A stretch of DNA of 64,000 bases from Filimonas zeae (GCF_014641615.1 NZ_BMIB01000001.1:434769-498768), one strand, 5' to 3'; counted from the stretch's first letter, positions 50,804 through 60,446 are shown. The notes: generated from the sequence alone by a model not told the origin. Numbers and translations are program-made.

Positions 50804-51499
50804 ATGGCAAGTATTACTAAAAAAAGAAAAGTAGCGGAAGCGAAAGTTGATAAAAATAAGTCGTACACTCTGAAAGAGGCTACCACTTTAGTGAAAGATC
50901 TGAACTGCACTAAATTTGATAGCTCTGTGGATCTGCACGTTCGCCTGGGCGTTGACCCTAAGAAAGCAGACCAACAGGTACGTGGTACTGTAACCTTACC
51001 TCACGGTACTGGTAAAACAAAACGTGTACTGGTTCTTTGTACTCCTGATAAAGAAGCTGATGCTAAAAACGCTGGTGCTGACTTTGTTGGCCTGGACGAG
51101 TTTATTCAGAAAATTGAAGGTGGCTGGACTGATGTTGATGTGATCGTAGCTACTCCATCTGTGATGCCTAAGATTGGTAAATTAGGTAAGATATTAGGTC
51201 CACGTAACCTGATGCCAAACCCTAAAACCGGTACTGTTACCAACGATGTGGCAGCAGCGGTAAACGAGGTTAAAGGTGGTAAAATTGCTTTCAAGGTTGA
51301 TAAAGCAGGTATCATTCACGCTTCTATCGGTCGTATCTCTTTTGCACCTGAGAAACTGGCTGAAAACAGCCAGGAGCTGATTAACGCTATTATTAAATTA
51401 AAGCCTTCAGCAGCAAAAGGTATCTACGTAAAAGGTGTGGCTATGGCAAGTTCTATGAGCCCCGGCATCACCATCGACACTAAATCAGTTCAGAACTAA
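50804..51499 (+). CDS. rplA: 50S ribosomal protein uL1
   Basis: uL1 forms the mobile L1 stalk and, in many bacteria, represses its own operon. The 231-residue protein contains [54 protein letters not shown] and the C-terminal [14 protein letters not shown], the family signature stretches. It follows rplK by 27 bases. An L1-site-like feedback structure was not searched for in detail; none stood out in the rplK leader. Confidence 0.98.
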   Translation: MASITKKRKVAEAKVDKNKSYTLKEATTLVKDLNCTKFDSSVDLHVRLGVDPKKADQQVRGTVTLPHGTGKTKRVLVLCTPDKEADAKNAGADFVGLDEFIQKIEGGWTDVDVIVATPSVMPKIGKLGKILGPRNLMPNPKTGTVTNDVAAAVNEVKGGKIAFKVDKAGIIHASIGRISFAPEKLAENSQELINAIIKLKPSAAKGIYVKGVAMASSMSPGITIDTKSVQN

Positions 51500-51542
51500 T
51501 TCATTACTCCGTATAGAGTAATGGGTGTAAAAAAGGACCGTT

Positions 51543-52064
51543 ATGACTAAAGATCAAAAGAATGAAGTAATTGAGCTTCTGAAAGAGAAGTTCTCTCAAT
51601 ACAACAACTTCTACGTTACCAATACAGAATCTCTGACTGTAGCACAGATCAGCGATTTACGTCGTGCTTGCTTTGACAAGCAGGTTGAGATGAAAGTGGC
51701 TAAAAACACTTTAATCCGTAAAGCGCTGGAATCTCTCGATGCTGAGAAGTATTCTGACGTTTACGAATCTCTGAACAACGTAACTGCGTTACTGTTTTCT
51801 GAGAATCCTAAAGAACCAGCTCTGATCCTGAGCTCTTTCCGTAAGGCTGGCAACGTTCAGAAGCCTGAGCTGAAAGCTGCTTTTATTAATGGTGATGTAT
51901 TCAGTGGTGATGCAAGCCTGAAAGCACTGACTCAGATCAAAACCAAAAACGAACTCATCGGAGACGTTATTGGTTTACTGCAATCTCCTGCAAAACGCGT
52001 ACTGGCTGCTTTACTGCACCACCACGAGAAGCAGGCAGAAGGTACTACTGCAGCTGCAGAGTAG
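51543..52064 (+). CDS. rplJ: 50S ribosomal protein uL10
   Basis: uL10 is the base of the L12 stalk. The 173-residue protein begins MTKDQKNEVIELLKEKFSQYNNFYVTNTESLTVAQISDLRR and has KVAKNTLIRKAL and the C-terminal helices GLLQSPAKRVLAALLHHHEK that bind L12 dimers. A short hairpin, ATTACTC and GAGTAAT, sits in the 43-base gap upstream of the gene, in the place where L10 leaders are known from other bacteria. Confidence 0.97.
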   Translation: MTKDQKNEVIELLKEKFSQYNNFYVTNTESLTVAQISDLRRACFDKQVEMKVAKNTLIRKALESLDAEKYSDVYESLNNVTALLFSENPKEPALILSSFRKAGNVQKPELKAAFINGDVFSGDASLKALTQIKTKNELIGDVIGLLQSPAKRVLAALLHHHEKQAEGTTAAAE

Positions 52065-52184
52065 TAAAACATATGCTGCCTGAAGCATGTTGATAGCAGG
52101 TAACAGGCAGTTTAATTAAATAGTTCAATTATTCACTCTCCGCCGGAGCAATAGCAATGAAGGCGGTTTTAAAAATTAAGTAAA
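52065..52184 (+). promoter_or_regulatory. Structured gap between rplJ and rplL
   Basis: The 120-base gap holds two inverted repeats: CTGCCTG with CAGGCAG (52078-52110 region), and CCGCC with GGCGG about 25 bases apart just before TTTT (52142-52172 region). The second resembles a weak attenuator. Such a long, structured gap inside rplJL could tune the higher L12 output, but no promoter consensus was found. Confidence 0.4.
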
Positions 52185-52553
52185 ATGGCAGACATTAAAG
52201 CATTAGCCGAAACATTAGTAGGTTTAACAGTTAAAGAAGTTCAGGAATTAGCAGACGTTCTGAAAGCGGATTACGGTATTGAGCCAGCTGCTGCTGCAGT
52301 TGTAGTTTCAGGTGGTGACGCTGCTCCAGCTGCTGCTGAGAAAACTTCTTTCGACGTTATCCTGGTTAGCGGTGGCGCTAGCAAGCTGAACGTGGTTAAA
52401 ATTGTTAAAGAATTAACCGGTTTAGGTCTGAAAGAAGCGAAAGACTTAGTAGACGGTGCTCCTAAGCCAGTTAAAGAAGGCGTATCTAAAGCAGAAGCTG
52501 ACGAACTGTTAGGCAAACTGAAAGATGCAGGTGCTGAAGTTGAAATCAAGTAA
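52185..52553 (+). CDS. rplL: 50S ribosomal protein bL12 (L7/L12)
   Basis: bL12 forms the multimeric stalk that recruits GTPase factors. The 122-residue acidic protein has the dimerisation helices [27 protein letters not shown], a flexible Ala-rich hinge (about 33-52), and the globular C-terminal domain with [48 protein letters not shown] strong terminator follows directly; unlike most bacteria, rpoB and rpoC are not next. Confidence 0.98.
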   Translation: MADIKALAETLVGLTVKEVQELADVLKADYGIEPAAAAVVVSGGDAAPAAAEKTSFDVILVSGGASKLNVVKIVKELTGLGLKEAKDLVDGAPKPVKEGVSKAEADELLGKLKDAGAEVEIK

Positions 52554-52571
52554 TTTCTAACTTATAGTTAT

Positions 52572-52607
52572 AAAGAAACCCCGCCATTTGGTGGGGTTTC
52601 TTTATTT
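52572..52607 (+). terminator. Terminator after rplL
   Basis: A 14-bp stem, AAAGAAACCCCGCC at 52572-52585 pairing (one G-U) with GGTGGGGTTTCTTT at 52590-52603, has a four-base loop and a T-rich end. Confidence 0.93.
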
Positions 52608-52689
52608 ATAGCTGGATACGCTACTTGTTTATTTTTCCCGGCAGCGTGTTATTCCGCTGACTTTCCTGTACCATGTATACCAGCCGCTT

Positions 52690-53526
52690 TTATTGTTGCT
52701 GGGTATAATGGTATTCTATCCGTCCCACCAGCTGCTTTTGCTTATTAAAACAAAGATCTCTCACCTTCAATCCGGCTGCATTGTATACATATTTCCAGAC
52801 CATGTAGTTGGGGCTACCAGCTATTTGTGTCATCTGGTTTACGTGACCTGATGCATCATATTCAAACAGGTAATCGGGCAGCAGGCGTTTGGCGCGTATG
52901 TTATACCTTACTATGTCCGTTAGTTGTTTCTGATCATTATAGTAATAATACCAGGTTTCCAGTAGTACGCCTTTACGTTTCCAGTGCTCTTCTGTTATGT
53001 TGCCCTGCGTATCATATGTAAAGCTTATTTCTGTGGTGTCTTTGCCATCTTTCAGTTTAAACATGCGCGCGGGAGTACCGTCTTCTTTGTATATCCATTG
53101 ATGGGTTTCCGTCAGCTGACTTTTCATAAAGCCATCGCTGGTGGTAGTCTGCAATAACGTAAGGTGGCCTGCAGCATCGTAGGTGTAGTTTGCGCGGGTA
53201 ATAACCCTGGCCGTGCTATCCTCCGTTTTAATCAATCTGGTACCATTGTAATAGTGGGTTGTAAAGGAAGGGCCGGTAGAAGGATAAGCAGCCTTTGTGG
53301 TAATTTTTTTATAGTCAGGCGTAATTATCTGATTCAGTTCAAAGCCTTCGGCCTGTTTTTCATCACTTTCATAGCTGGTAGCGCTGATTTCCTGAACACG
53401 TTGGGCTTTGTACGATTGGTATTGTGCATTGGTTTGCGAGGCGGCTATAATGTCATTATAATAATACTGCGCGCTGGCAGAAGAGGCTCCTGACAGCAGA
53501 ACGGCCGCCAACAAAAAACGATTCAT
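52690..53526 (-). CDS. Secreted YD-repeat-like protein
   Basis: The 278-residue protein begins with a signal peptide (MNRFLLAAVLLSGASSASAQ). The mature part has short beta-hairpin repeats of the RHS/YD type: YTYDAAGHLTLLQ, FTYDTQGNITEEH, YYYYNDQKQLTDIVRYN, FEYDASGHVNQMTQ and YVYNAAGLKVRDL, each with an aromatic-x-Y-D/N-x-x-G pattern, suggesting a small beta-solenoid or wall-like domain. No toxin core or C-terminal domain is seen. Such small secreted proteins are frequent in Bacteroidota; function unknown. It is flanked by the rplL terminator and divergent from mazG. Confidence 0.75.
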   Translation of the reverse strand: MNRFLLAAVLLSGASSASAQYYYNDIIAASQTNAQYQSYKAQRVQEISATSYESDEKQAEGFELNQIITPDYKKITTKAAYPSTGPSFTTHYYNGTRLIKTEDSTARVITRANYTYDAAGHLTLLQTTTSDGFMKSQLTETHQWIYKEDGTPARMFKLKDGKDTTEISFTYDTQGNITEEHWKRKGVLLETWYYYYNDQKQLTDIVRYNIRAKRLLPDYLFEYDASGHVNQMTQIAGSPNYMVWKYVYNAAGLKVRDLCFNKQKQLVGRIEYHYTQQQ

Positions 53527-53859
53527 ATAGGGGAATTTGCGTCAAAAGTGCGGTTAGTTGAGCAAACTGCAAAACATATGTACTGATAATTGCAGGCATG
53601 CAGGTGGTTTGTTATATTTAGCCGGAGTATTAAAATGCTGCAGGCTTAAAAAAGGTCACATGCCAGCATTCGACGTTAGTGTTAACTTCTGGTACGGTGC
53701 CTGGTAACCTTATCAGTTTTTTTGCCGCTTTTGCAAACCGGTATTTTTGCAGTAGTGGCAACGGCATACGGCAGAAAGTACGTGCTGAAAAGAATTAACT
53801 AATGCTGCTGGTAGCAGTGTTTTCATTATTGGTACTTTTATTTGATTAATAGAATAGTT
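53527..53859. other. Intergenic region between the YD-like gene and mazG
   Basis: These 333 bases contain no credible gene. TTG at 53590-53592 with TATATTTA at 53613-53620, and TTG at 53722-53724 with TATTTTTG at 53742-53749 (17-base spacer), are two possible plus-strand promoters; the second would give mazG a leader of about 100 bases. Confidence 0.4.
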
Positions 53860-54648
53860 ATGAGTCAGTTAAGTGAACGTTTTTTACAGTTGGTGCAGAT
53901 TATGGATGATTTGCGTGAGAAATGTCCGTGGGATCGTAAACAGACCGTTCAAACCCTGCGGCCCCTGACGATTGAAGAAACTTACGAACTGGCTGATGCC
54001 ATTACTGATGGAGACTGGAAAGGTATTAAGGAGGAGCTGGGTGATGTGTTGCTGCATATTCTCTTTTACGCCAGAATTGGCGCAGAGCAGCAGCAGTTTA
54101 CGCTACAGGAGGTAATTGAGGGCATATCGGAGAAGCTGATTGTAAGGCATCCGCATATTTATGGCGATGTAAAGGTGGAAAATGATGAAGATGTGAAGCG
54201 TAACTGGGAACAGATTAAACTGAAAGAGGGAAAGAAATCTCTTTTTAGCGGCGTACCGGTATCACTGCCGGCGGTGGTAAAGGGCACCCGTATACAGGAA
54301 AAAGCCGCGCAGGTGGGCTTTGAATGGGATAACCGGGAGGATGTATGGAAAAAGGTGGAAGAGGAGATGGGAGAGTTGCAGGAGGCCGTACAGAAAGACG
54401 ATAAGGCGCATATAGAAGAGGAGTTTGGTGATGTAATGTTCAGCCTGATAAACTATGCACGGTTTTTGCGAATAGATGCCGAAGGCGCGTTGGAGAAAAC
54501 CAACAAAAAATTTATGCGCAGGTTTATGCAGATGGAGGAAATAGCCACTGCCCAGGGGCTGGAACTGGCCAATATGACCCTTGCAGAAATGGATGCGATA
54601 TGGGACGAGGTGAAACAAAAAAACAAAGAACTTGATACAAACGCTTAG
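53860..54648 (+). CDS. mazG: Nucleoside triphosphate pyrophosphohydrolase MazG
   Basis: MazG cleaves (d)NTPs to NMP and pyrophosphate, cleaning nucleotide pools. The ATG at 53860 gives 262 residues, the normal two-domain length. The first domain has MDDLREKCPWDRKQTVQTLRPLTIEETYELADAI and KEELGDVLLHILFYA; the second has KKVEEEMGELQEAV and EEEFGDVMFSLINYARFL, supplying the E-E-x-x-E and E-x-x-D metal-binding sets in both. Its 3' end overlaps the following histidine kinase gene by 17 bases, so the two are co-transcribed and probably translationally coupled. Confidence 0.95.
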   Translation: MSQLSERFLQLVQIMDDLREKCPWDRKQTVQTLRPLTIEETYELADAITDGDWKGIKEELGDVLLHILFYARIGAEQQQFTLQEVIEGISEKLIVRHPHIYGDVKVENDEDVKRNWEQIKLKEGKKSLFSGVPVSLPAVVKGTRIQEKAAQVGFEWDNREDVWKKVEEEMGELQEAVQKDDKAHIEEEFGDVMFSLINYARFLRIDAEGALEKTNKKFMRRFMQMEEIATAQGLELANMTLAEMDAIWDEVKQKNKELDTNA

Positions 54649-57600
54649 ACAGGCAGCGTATAAACACGGCTATCTTATTATTACAGCGGCATGGCTGTAT
54701 ACCATCTCTTTTATTTTCACCAACTACTGGACGTACAGCGCTTCGCCTGAAAAGGTACAGCAGACACTGGAAAACTATCTGAGTAAGCAGGAAGCCCGCT
54801 TTCAGCAGCTGGTAAACGATACTACTACTGTTAAAGCCATTTACAGCAAAGACGGCAGCAAGATTAAACAGGCGCTGCCGGGTGAGGTGTTCGGGCTATT
54901 TGCCTATACTATACATGAAACCGGATACCGGGAGGAGATATACTGGAACACCTTCAATATGTCCGTCAATAGCAGCGATCTTGACAGGGCAGATGGTATG
55001 TATCCGGTAGTGTACCAGAACGGGCTTTTTGAGTTGCTGAAACATACCATTGAAGCACCAGGTAAAAAGTATGTACTGATTGGATTGATACCCATTCACT
55101 GGGATTATTTTATAGAGAATAAGTACCTGCATAAAGAGTTTGCTAATTATCCCAATATTGAAAACCTGTATGCTGTTAGCGATGATGGAACAGGTATTCC
55201 TATTCATAACTCCGCCGGGCAGGAAATTTTTCAGCTAAAACAGAAAGATGCGGTGTCTTTCGATCAGCCGGATACCGGTTCTATAGCATTGCGGGTGCTG
55301 GCTGTGTTGTTTCTGATGGCCTTTGTAAATGGGCTGGCTTCCGATACGGTGAGGGAAGAAGGCTTTTTTGCCGGTTATCTGTTTCTGGTAACTGTGATTG
55401 TGCTAACCCGTATTTGTACGTATTACTTTCCTTTTCCGTTCGATTTTCGTAAGCTGGAGTTGTTTGACCCCTCTATTTATGCTTCCAGTTCTTTGCATCC
55501 GTCGCTGGGTGATCTGCTGATTAACGCGGTGTTGCTGTTCTGGATGGTGGTGTTTTTTAAATACCGGTATCCGCCGTTACAGAACATGAATCCTTATCAC
55601 GATGCCAGTGAGAAGGTGCGTAAACAGAAATTGTATGCAGCTATCGGCTGTCTGGTTGTAATGCCCGCTATTACATTTGGAATAGGGGATGTGGTAAGTA
55701 GTCTGGTGATTGACTCGAAGATTCCGTTTGATGTAACCAATTTCTTTAGTCTGAACGCGTATACGTTTATCAGCTTTATTATGCTGAGTTTTATGATGTA
55801 TGCTTTTTTTCAGCTGTCGCATATTCTCATTATTCCTTCTATTAAGGCAGGGCTTACCTTTTATAACAGGCTGGTGATTGTAGCAGCTGCGGGTTTGTTT
55901 ATGCTCACTTTTCAGATAGGTACACCTTCCATTATTATAAGAGTATTTATACTGGTGTGGTTGCTGGTGTATATAGCTATATTGGAATACAGGCAGGGGG
56001 ATATACAGCTGTCGCTGGTGCAGTCTGCCTTTTTCCTTTTCTGGCTCATGTTCTTTGGTTCTTCTGTAACCATACTGATTGTGGCACAGAACAACAAGGT
56101 GGAGCTGGAACAGCGCAAGAAAATTGCAGAGAAGCTGACTTATCAGACTGATCCTTCCGGGGAGAGTCTGATGAATATTGCTACCACCAATATTAACGAT
56201 GGTTTTATCAATGACAATTTTGAGCGGTTTAAATCGGAGTACTCCAATAAGTATATCAAGGATAGCCTGATTAACGAAAACTTCTCCGGCTATCTGAACA
56301 AGTACGATACGCGTGTTTACACGTATGATAGTGCTTTCAGGCCTTTGTTTAATGATGATTCTACTTATTATCATGTAATCAGACATACCATTGAGTCAGA
56401 AGGAAAGCTTACAGGTATTCCGCATTTGTATTACTATGAGAATTCGCAGGATTTGTTCAGTTATCTGTATGAGAAAACGGTATTGAACAACGATAGCACG
56501 GTTGCGGGGTATTTATTTGTGATAGCTAAGCCTAAGCGTTATAAAAGTGAGTCGTTATTTCCGGAACTGTTTAAGCAGGTGAGTGATATAGCCTCGGACC
56601 TGAATACGAATTATGCGTATGCGGTGTACAGCAAGAGCAAGCTGATTAACAGTTTTAATGATTATGGCTTTTCTTCTGTTCTGGCACCGGCAGATATGCC
56701 AAGGCTGGAATATGAAGAAAGGGTAAAGGGCAACTATAGCGAGTTGTGGTATAATGCAGGACACAATAAGGTGGTGGCAGTAGTGAAGAAGAACGACCGT
56801 TTTGTGGAAACGGTTACTTTGTTTGCTTATCTGTTTTGTGTGTTTCTGGCTGTGGTGCTGCTGTTTCATATCGCCAGCTTTATGATTAGTGTGCGGTTTA
56901 AGTGGGAGAGCATCAAAGAGATTTTCCATTTCAATATCCGAACGCAGATACATATTATTATCATCTTTATCAGTCTGTTTTCTTTTGTGGTAATTGGTAT
57001 TGCTACTATCTCCTTTTTTATTGTACGGTTTGACAGGAATAACGAAGAGCGGCTGACGAAAGCCATACAGGTAATGGCTTCGGAAATGATTAATATACGC
57101 GACAGGTATGTGGATGATGATATTCCTACGTTAAATACGCTGGGCTCTACCGGTGGTGATCTGGAGCGAAAGATTATAGATATTTCTGAGATACATAATG
57201 TGGATGTGAATGTGTATGATGCCAATGGTAACCTTACCGTTTCTACACAGCCTTATATTTATAATAAGCATGTATTGAGCGGCAAGATGGAGCCGCGTGC
57301 TTACTATGCACTGAACTATGAAAAGCAAACGCAGCGTATACAGACGGAAACGGTAGATAACTTTTCGTTTCTGAGCATTTATGTGCCGGTTAAGTTTAAG
57401 GATGGTTCTTTGTATGCTTACATTAATATTCCTTACCTCAACTCGCAGAGTGAACTGAATCAGGAGATTTCCAACTTCCTGCTTACGCTGATTAATCTGA
57501 ATGCTTTCATATTTGTATTGGCGGGTGCTATTGCCATGTTAATTACCAACCGTATTACTTCTTCTTTTACACTGATTGGTGATAAGATGCGGGAGATTAG

Positions 57601-58414
57601 TCTGGGTAAGATGAACGAGGCCATTGTATGGAAGCGCAATGATGAGATTGGCGCATTGGTAGTGGAATACAACAAGATGGTGCAGAAGCTGGAGGAGAGT
57701 GCGCAGGGGCTTGCCCGTAGTGAAAGGGAAGGTGCCTGGAGAGAGATGGCCCGGCAGGTGGCGCATGAAATCAAGAACCCGCTAACGCCTATGAAGCTGA
57801 GTATACAGTATCTGCAGAAGGCTATTCATAGTGGGGCTCCGAATGTGAAGCAGTTGTCTGAACAGGTTGCGGATACGCTGATTGAACAGATAGAGCAGTT
57901 AGCCAAGATTGCCGGTGATTTCAGCCAGTTTGCCAACATAGGTAATGTGAATCCGGAGTACTTTGACATAGGTGAGGTGATCAGCACGCTAACGCGCTTG
58001 TATAACACCGATTCCGGGCTGCATATTGACTGGCAGAAGACTTCTGTAGGCAATGATTACATACTGGCAGATAAGGGGCAGACAAACCGTTTATTCACCA
58101 ATCTGATTAAGAATGCTATAGAGGCTTCTGAAGCATCCGGTGAGGGGCAGGTGGATATTGTTGTACGCCAGTACCGCCAGAATAACCGGGTGATTATTGC
58201 GATAATTGACAATGGCACCGGCATTCCGAAGGATATGCAGAATAAGATATTTACACCCAATTTCACCACCAAATCTTCCGGAACAGGGCTGGGGCTGGCC
58301 ATTTGTAAGGGCATTGTGGAGAAGGCTAATGGCCGTATCTGGTTTGACACGGAGGAAGGGAAGGGGACGGCGTTTTATGTGTCGTTTCCGTTGGAAGAAG
58401 GGATGGAGGGGTAG
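54632..58414 (+). CDS. Large NtrY-like membrane sensor histidine kinase
   Basis: This 1260-residue sensor kinase begins at a TTG inside mazG; an in-frame TGA lies 21 bases upstream and no later Met fits the first transmembrane helix (about 16-33). A periplasmic segment (about 35-215) is followed by some eight helices (about 218-495), a second soluble region, helices near 731-753, 773-797 and 945-970, a HAMP-like region and the kinase. The phospho-acceptor box reads VAHEIKNPLTPMKLS with His1045, typical of NtrY; the ATPase has NLIKNAIEAS, DNGTGIPKDMQNKIFTPNFTTKSSGTGLGLAICKGIVE. No response regulator is nearby. The size and polytopic sensor are unusual; signal unknown. Confidence 0.9.
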   Translation: MIQTLRQAAYKHGYLIITAAWLYTISFIFTNYWTYSASPEKVQQTLENYLSKQEARFQQLVNDTTTVKAIYSKDGSKIKQALPGEVFGLFAYTIHETGYREEIYWNTFNMSVNSSDLDRADGMYPVVYQNGLFELLKHTIEAPGKKYVLIGLIPIHWDYFIENKYLHKEFANYPNIENLYAVSDDGTGIPIHNSAGQEIFQLKQKDAVSFDQPDTGSIALRVLAVLFLMAFVNGLASDTVREEGFFAGYLFLVTVIVLTRICTYYFPFPFDFRKLELFDPSIYASSSLHPSLGDLLINAVLLFWMVVFFKYRYPPLQNMNPYHDASEKVRKQKLYAAIGCLVVMPAITFGIGDVVSSLVIDSKIPFDVTNFFSLNAYTFISFIMLSFMMYAFFQLSHILIIPSIKAGLTFYNRLVIVAAAGLFMLTFQIGTPSIIIRVFILVWLLVYIAILEYRQGDIQLSLVQSAFFLFWLMFFGSSVTILIVAQNNKVELEQRKKIAEKLTYQTDPSGESLMNIATTNINDGFINDNFERFKSEYSNKYIKDSLINENFSGYLNKYDTRVYTYDSAFRPLFNDDSTYYHVIRHTIESEGKLTGIPHLYYYENSQDLFSYLYEKTVLNNDSTVAGYLFVIAKPKRYKSESLFPELFKQVSDIASDLNTNYAYAVYSKSKLINSFNDYGFSSVLAPADMPRLEYEERVKGNYSELWYNAGHNKVVAVVKKNDRFVETVTLFAYLFCVFLAVVLLFHIASFMISVRFKWESIKEIFHFNIRTQIHIIIIFISLFSFVVIGIATISFFIVRFDRNNEERLTKAIQVMASEMINIRDRYVDDDIPTLNTLGSTGGDLERKIIDISEIHNVDVNVYDANGNLTVSTQPYIYNKHVLSGKMEPRAYYALNYEKQTQRIQTETVDNFSFLSIYVPVKFKDGSLYAYINIPYLNSQSELNQEISNFLLTLINLNAFIFVLAGAIAMLITNRITSSFTLIGDKMREISLGKMNEAIVWKRNDEIGALVVEYNKMVQKLEESAQGLARSEREGAWREMARQVAHEIKNPLTPMKLSIQYLQKAIHSGAPNVKQLSEQVADTLIEQIEQLAKIAGDFSQFANIGNVNPEYFDIGEVISTLTRLYNTDSGLHIDWQKTSVGNDYILADKGQTNRLFTNLIKNAIEASEASGEGQVDIVVRQYRQNNRVIIAIIDNGTGIPKDMQNKIFTPNFTTKSSGTGLGLAICKGIVEKANGRIWFDTEEGKGTAFYVSFPLEEGMEG

Positions 58415-58535
58415 TTGGGAGTTGATAGTTGGGAGTTTGAAGTTGGGAGTTGTTTGGGAGCGAATGTTAATAGTGTGGAGTTGGGGTAGTTGTGGAAGAT
58501 ATGAATGAGTAGAAGAGAAGAGAAGAGAAGGTTTG
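58415..58535 (+). repeat. Low-complexity AGTTGGGAG and AGAAG repeats
   Basis: After the kinase stop, AGTTGGGAG occurs at least three times within 58412-58460 with TTGATAG and TTGAAG between copies, followed near 58511-58531 by a run of AGAAG/AGAGA pentamers. Such G/T-rich direct repeats appear at many intergenic sites in Bacteroidota; nothing points to a function here. Confidence 0.6.
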
Positions 58536-58555
58536 AAGTAGACCAATGAATATAA

Positions 58556-58595
58556 CAGATGGCTGTATCAAAACTGATACGGCCATCTGCGTTTT
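58556..58595 (+). terminator. Terminator between the kinase and the PolX-like gene
   Basis: A 15-bp stem, CAGATGGCTGTATCA at 58556-58570 pairing (one G-U) with TGATACGGCCATCTG at 58575-58589, followed by CGTTTTGT. It probably ends the kinase transcript and may also serve the convergent gene. Confidence 0.8.
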
Positions 58596-58615
58596 GTATA
58601 TGTTGTTTGTTGTAA

Positions 58616-60331
58616 TTATGATGGGCGCTTGCTGTGCTGGGTGATGATGAAGTTTTTAAACTCATCCAGTGAGAAGCTGCTGAGGTTATTTTGTCTGGTA
58701 ACGCCCGCTTTCTGGGCTGTTAGTACGCCGTAGGCTACGTCGTGGTAGCCTTCTGTGGCGTGGGCGTCGGGGTTGATGGAAATGAGCACGTTCTTTTCCA
58801 GGGCGTAGTCGATCCAGCGCCAGTCTATGTCGAGTCTTCTGGGGTGGGCGTTTAGTTCTATTACTACGTTGTTGGCAGCGCAGGCGTCTATTATTTTGCG
58901 ATGGTCTACGGGGTAGCCATTGCGGCTTAACAGCAGGCGGCCGGTCATGTGGCCGAGGATGCTGGTGTAGGGATTTTCAATTGCTTTTAGCAGGCGCATC
59001 ATGGCTTTCTCTCCGGGCATTTTGAGGTTGGAGTGTACGGAGGCAATTACTACGTCGAAAGTTTGTAGTACTGCATCGCTGTAATCCAGATTGCCATCGT
59101 TGAGGATGTCTGATTCTATGCTTTTGAATATGGTGAAGGGGGCCAGCTTTTGGTTGAGTTCGTCTATTTCCTGGTGTTGGGCGTAGATTCTTTCTTCAGA
59201 GAGGCCGTTGGCGTAGAAAGCGGATTTAGAGTGATCGCTTAATACAAGGTATTGTAAGCCCATTTCTTTAGCTGCCTGGGCCATTTCTTCTATGCTGTTA
59301 CCGCCATCGCTCCAGTTGCTGTGGGAGTGGATAATGCCATTGATATCTTCTTTAGTAATAAGTACGGGTAAGGTGTTAGAAGCGGCTGCGGCCAGGATGC
59401 TTTCCTTTTCACGCAGGCAGGATGGTATTACTGCCAGCGATGCCTGGGTAAAGATGGCTTCTTCTGATGTTGCATCGGCTGGTATTTCACCGTATTGCTG
59501 GCGGAAGGCGGTAAGGAAGCTTTCGCTGCTGCTGGTTTGGAATAGTGTACTATAGAAGGTTTCAGCGGTGCTGAAGTAGAATACCAATATGATATTGCCG
59601 GTGCCTTTGTAGCGTGCTGTGTGCAGGGAGGAGTGTTGAGGTGCAGCGGCATTATCAGTTGTTGTGTCAGATTCCAGTTTTTCAAACCCGTGCCGGGTGA
59701 GATAAGTATGTAATGCAGCTTCGTCTGTGGTGGTTACCCATTCCAGTTGGCTGATGACTTCCATCTGGCGCCGGAAATCGCCGGTGAGGGCGACCAGGGC
59801 TTGTGGGAAGGTGGCTTGCAGGTCTTTTGTTATCTGGTGGGCATAGGGGGCTGTTTGGGCATATAAATAGCTTCCCTGGTTGCCCATGAAGAATTCGATG
59901 GCTTCTTTGATATTTTGTTGGGTTTTGGCACCGAAGCCTTTGTACAGGAGTAGTCTGTTTTCGTTGCAGGCGTATAATAGTTCGCCGATGGCTTCTATTT
60001 CCAGCTCTTTCCAGATGGTGGCTATTTTTTTGGGGCCGAGGCCTTTGATGGCCAGCATTTCTATGATGCCGGGTGGGGTGTTGGTGATGTATTCGTTGAG
60101 TTGGGGTAGCTGGCCGGTTTGCAGCTGCACCAGTATTTTTTTGCCGATGGCTTCTCCGATGCCTTTGATGGAGAAGATTTTGTCTTCGGGTAGTTCGGAC
60201 AGGGCTACGGGTAGCTTGTCTATTGTATAGGAGGCGGTGGAATACGATTTTGTTTTAAAGCTGTTCTCGCCATGTATTTCCATTATTTTGGCCAGGAGCG
60301 CGAAGTTGTCTGCTATTTGTGCATTCGTCAT
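58616..60331 (-). CDS. polX: PolX-like protein: degenerate family X polymerase fused to an intact PHP domain
   Basis: The 571-residue protein has bacterial PolX layout: helix-hairpin-helix 8-kDa region (IKGIGEAIGKKI, IKGLGPKKIATI, YKGFGAKTQQNI), polymerase palm (about 160-320) and PHP phosphoesterase (about 330-571). The PHP metal-binding set is intact: HSHSNWSDG (His335, His337, Asp342), LSDHSKS, SIESDILNDG, IASVHSN, GHMTGR and NPDAH. The palm is not: after GDFRR (184-188) the expected D-x-D is Gln195-Leu-Glu197, and the third aspartate strand reads IILVFYF. Polymerase activity is therefore unlikely, and the protein may act as a 3'-5' exonuclease or AP-site phosphoesterase only. Confidence 0.88.
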   Translation of the reverse strand: MTNAQIADNFALLAKIMEIHGENSFKTKSYSTASYTIDKLPVALSELPEDKIFSIKGIGEAIGKKILVQLQTGQLPQLNEYITNTPPGIIEMLAIKGLGPKKIATIWKELEIEAIGELLYACNENRLLLYKGFGAKTQQNIKEAIEFFMGNQGSYLYAQTAPYAHQITKDLQATFPQALVALTGDFRRQMEVISQLEWVTTTDEAALHTYLTRHGFEKLESDTTTDNAAAPQHSSLHTARYKGTGNIILVFYFSTAETFYSTLFQTSSSESFLTAFRQQYGEIPADATSEEAIFTQASLAVIPSCLREKESILAAAASNTLPVLITKEDINGIIHSHSNWSDGGNSIEEMAQAAKEMGLQYLVLSDHSKSAFYANGLSEERIYAQHQEIDELNQKLAPFTIFKSIESDILNDGNLDYSDAVLQTFDVVIASVHSNLKMPGEKAMMRLLKAIENPYTSILGHMTGRLLLSRNGYPVDHRKIIDACAANNVVIELNAHPRRLDIDWRWIDYALEKNVLISINPDAHATEGYHDVAYGVLTAQKAGVTRQNNLSSFSLDEFKNFIITQHSKRPS

Positions 60332-60446
60332 ACGAAACCGTTTGCCGCCTTCTCTGTATGCAGTATTTTATGGATATACAGAAGGGGATACCCATATATG
60401 TGTGCCGGCAGCCGGAGAGGCGTTTTATAAAGGGCGTGAAAATAAA

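Noticed and set aside
55577..56386. 269-residue minus-strand ORF
   Set aside because: It is antisense to the membrane-helix part of the histidine kinase, and the composition reflects the complement of hydrophobic codons.
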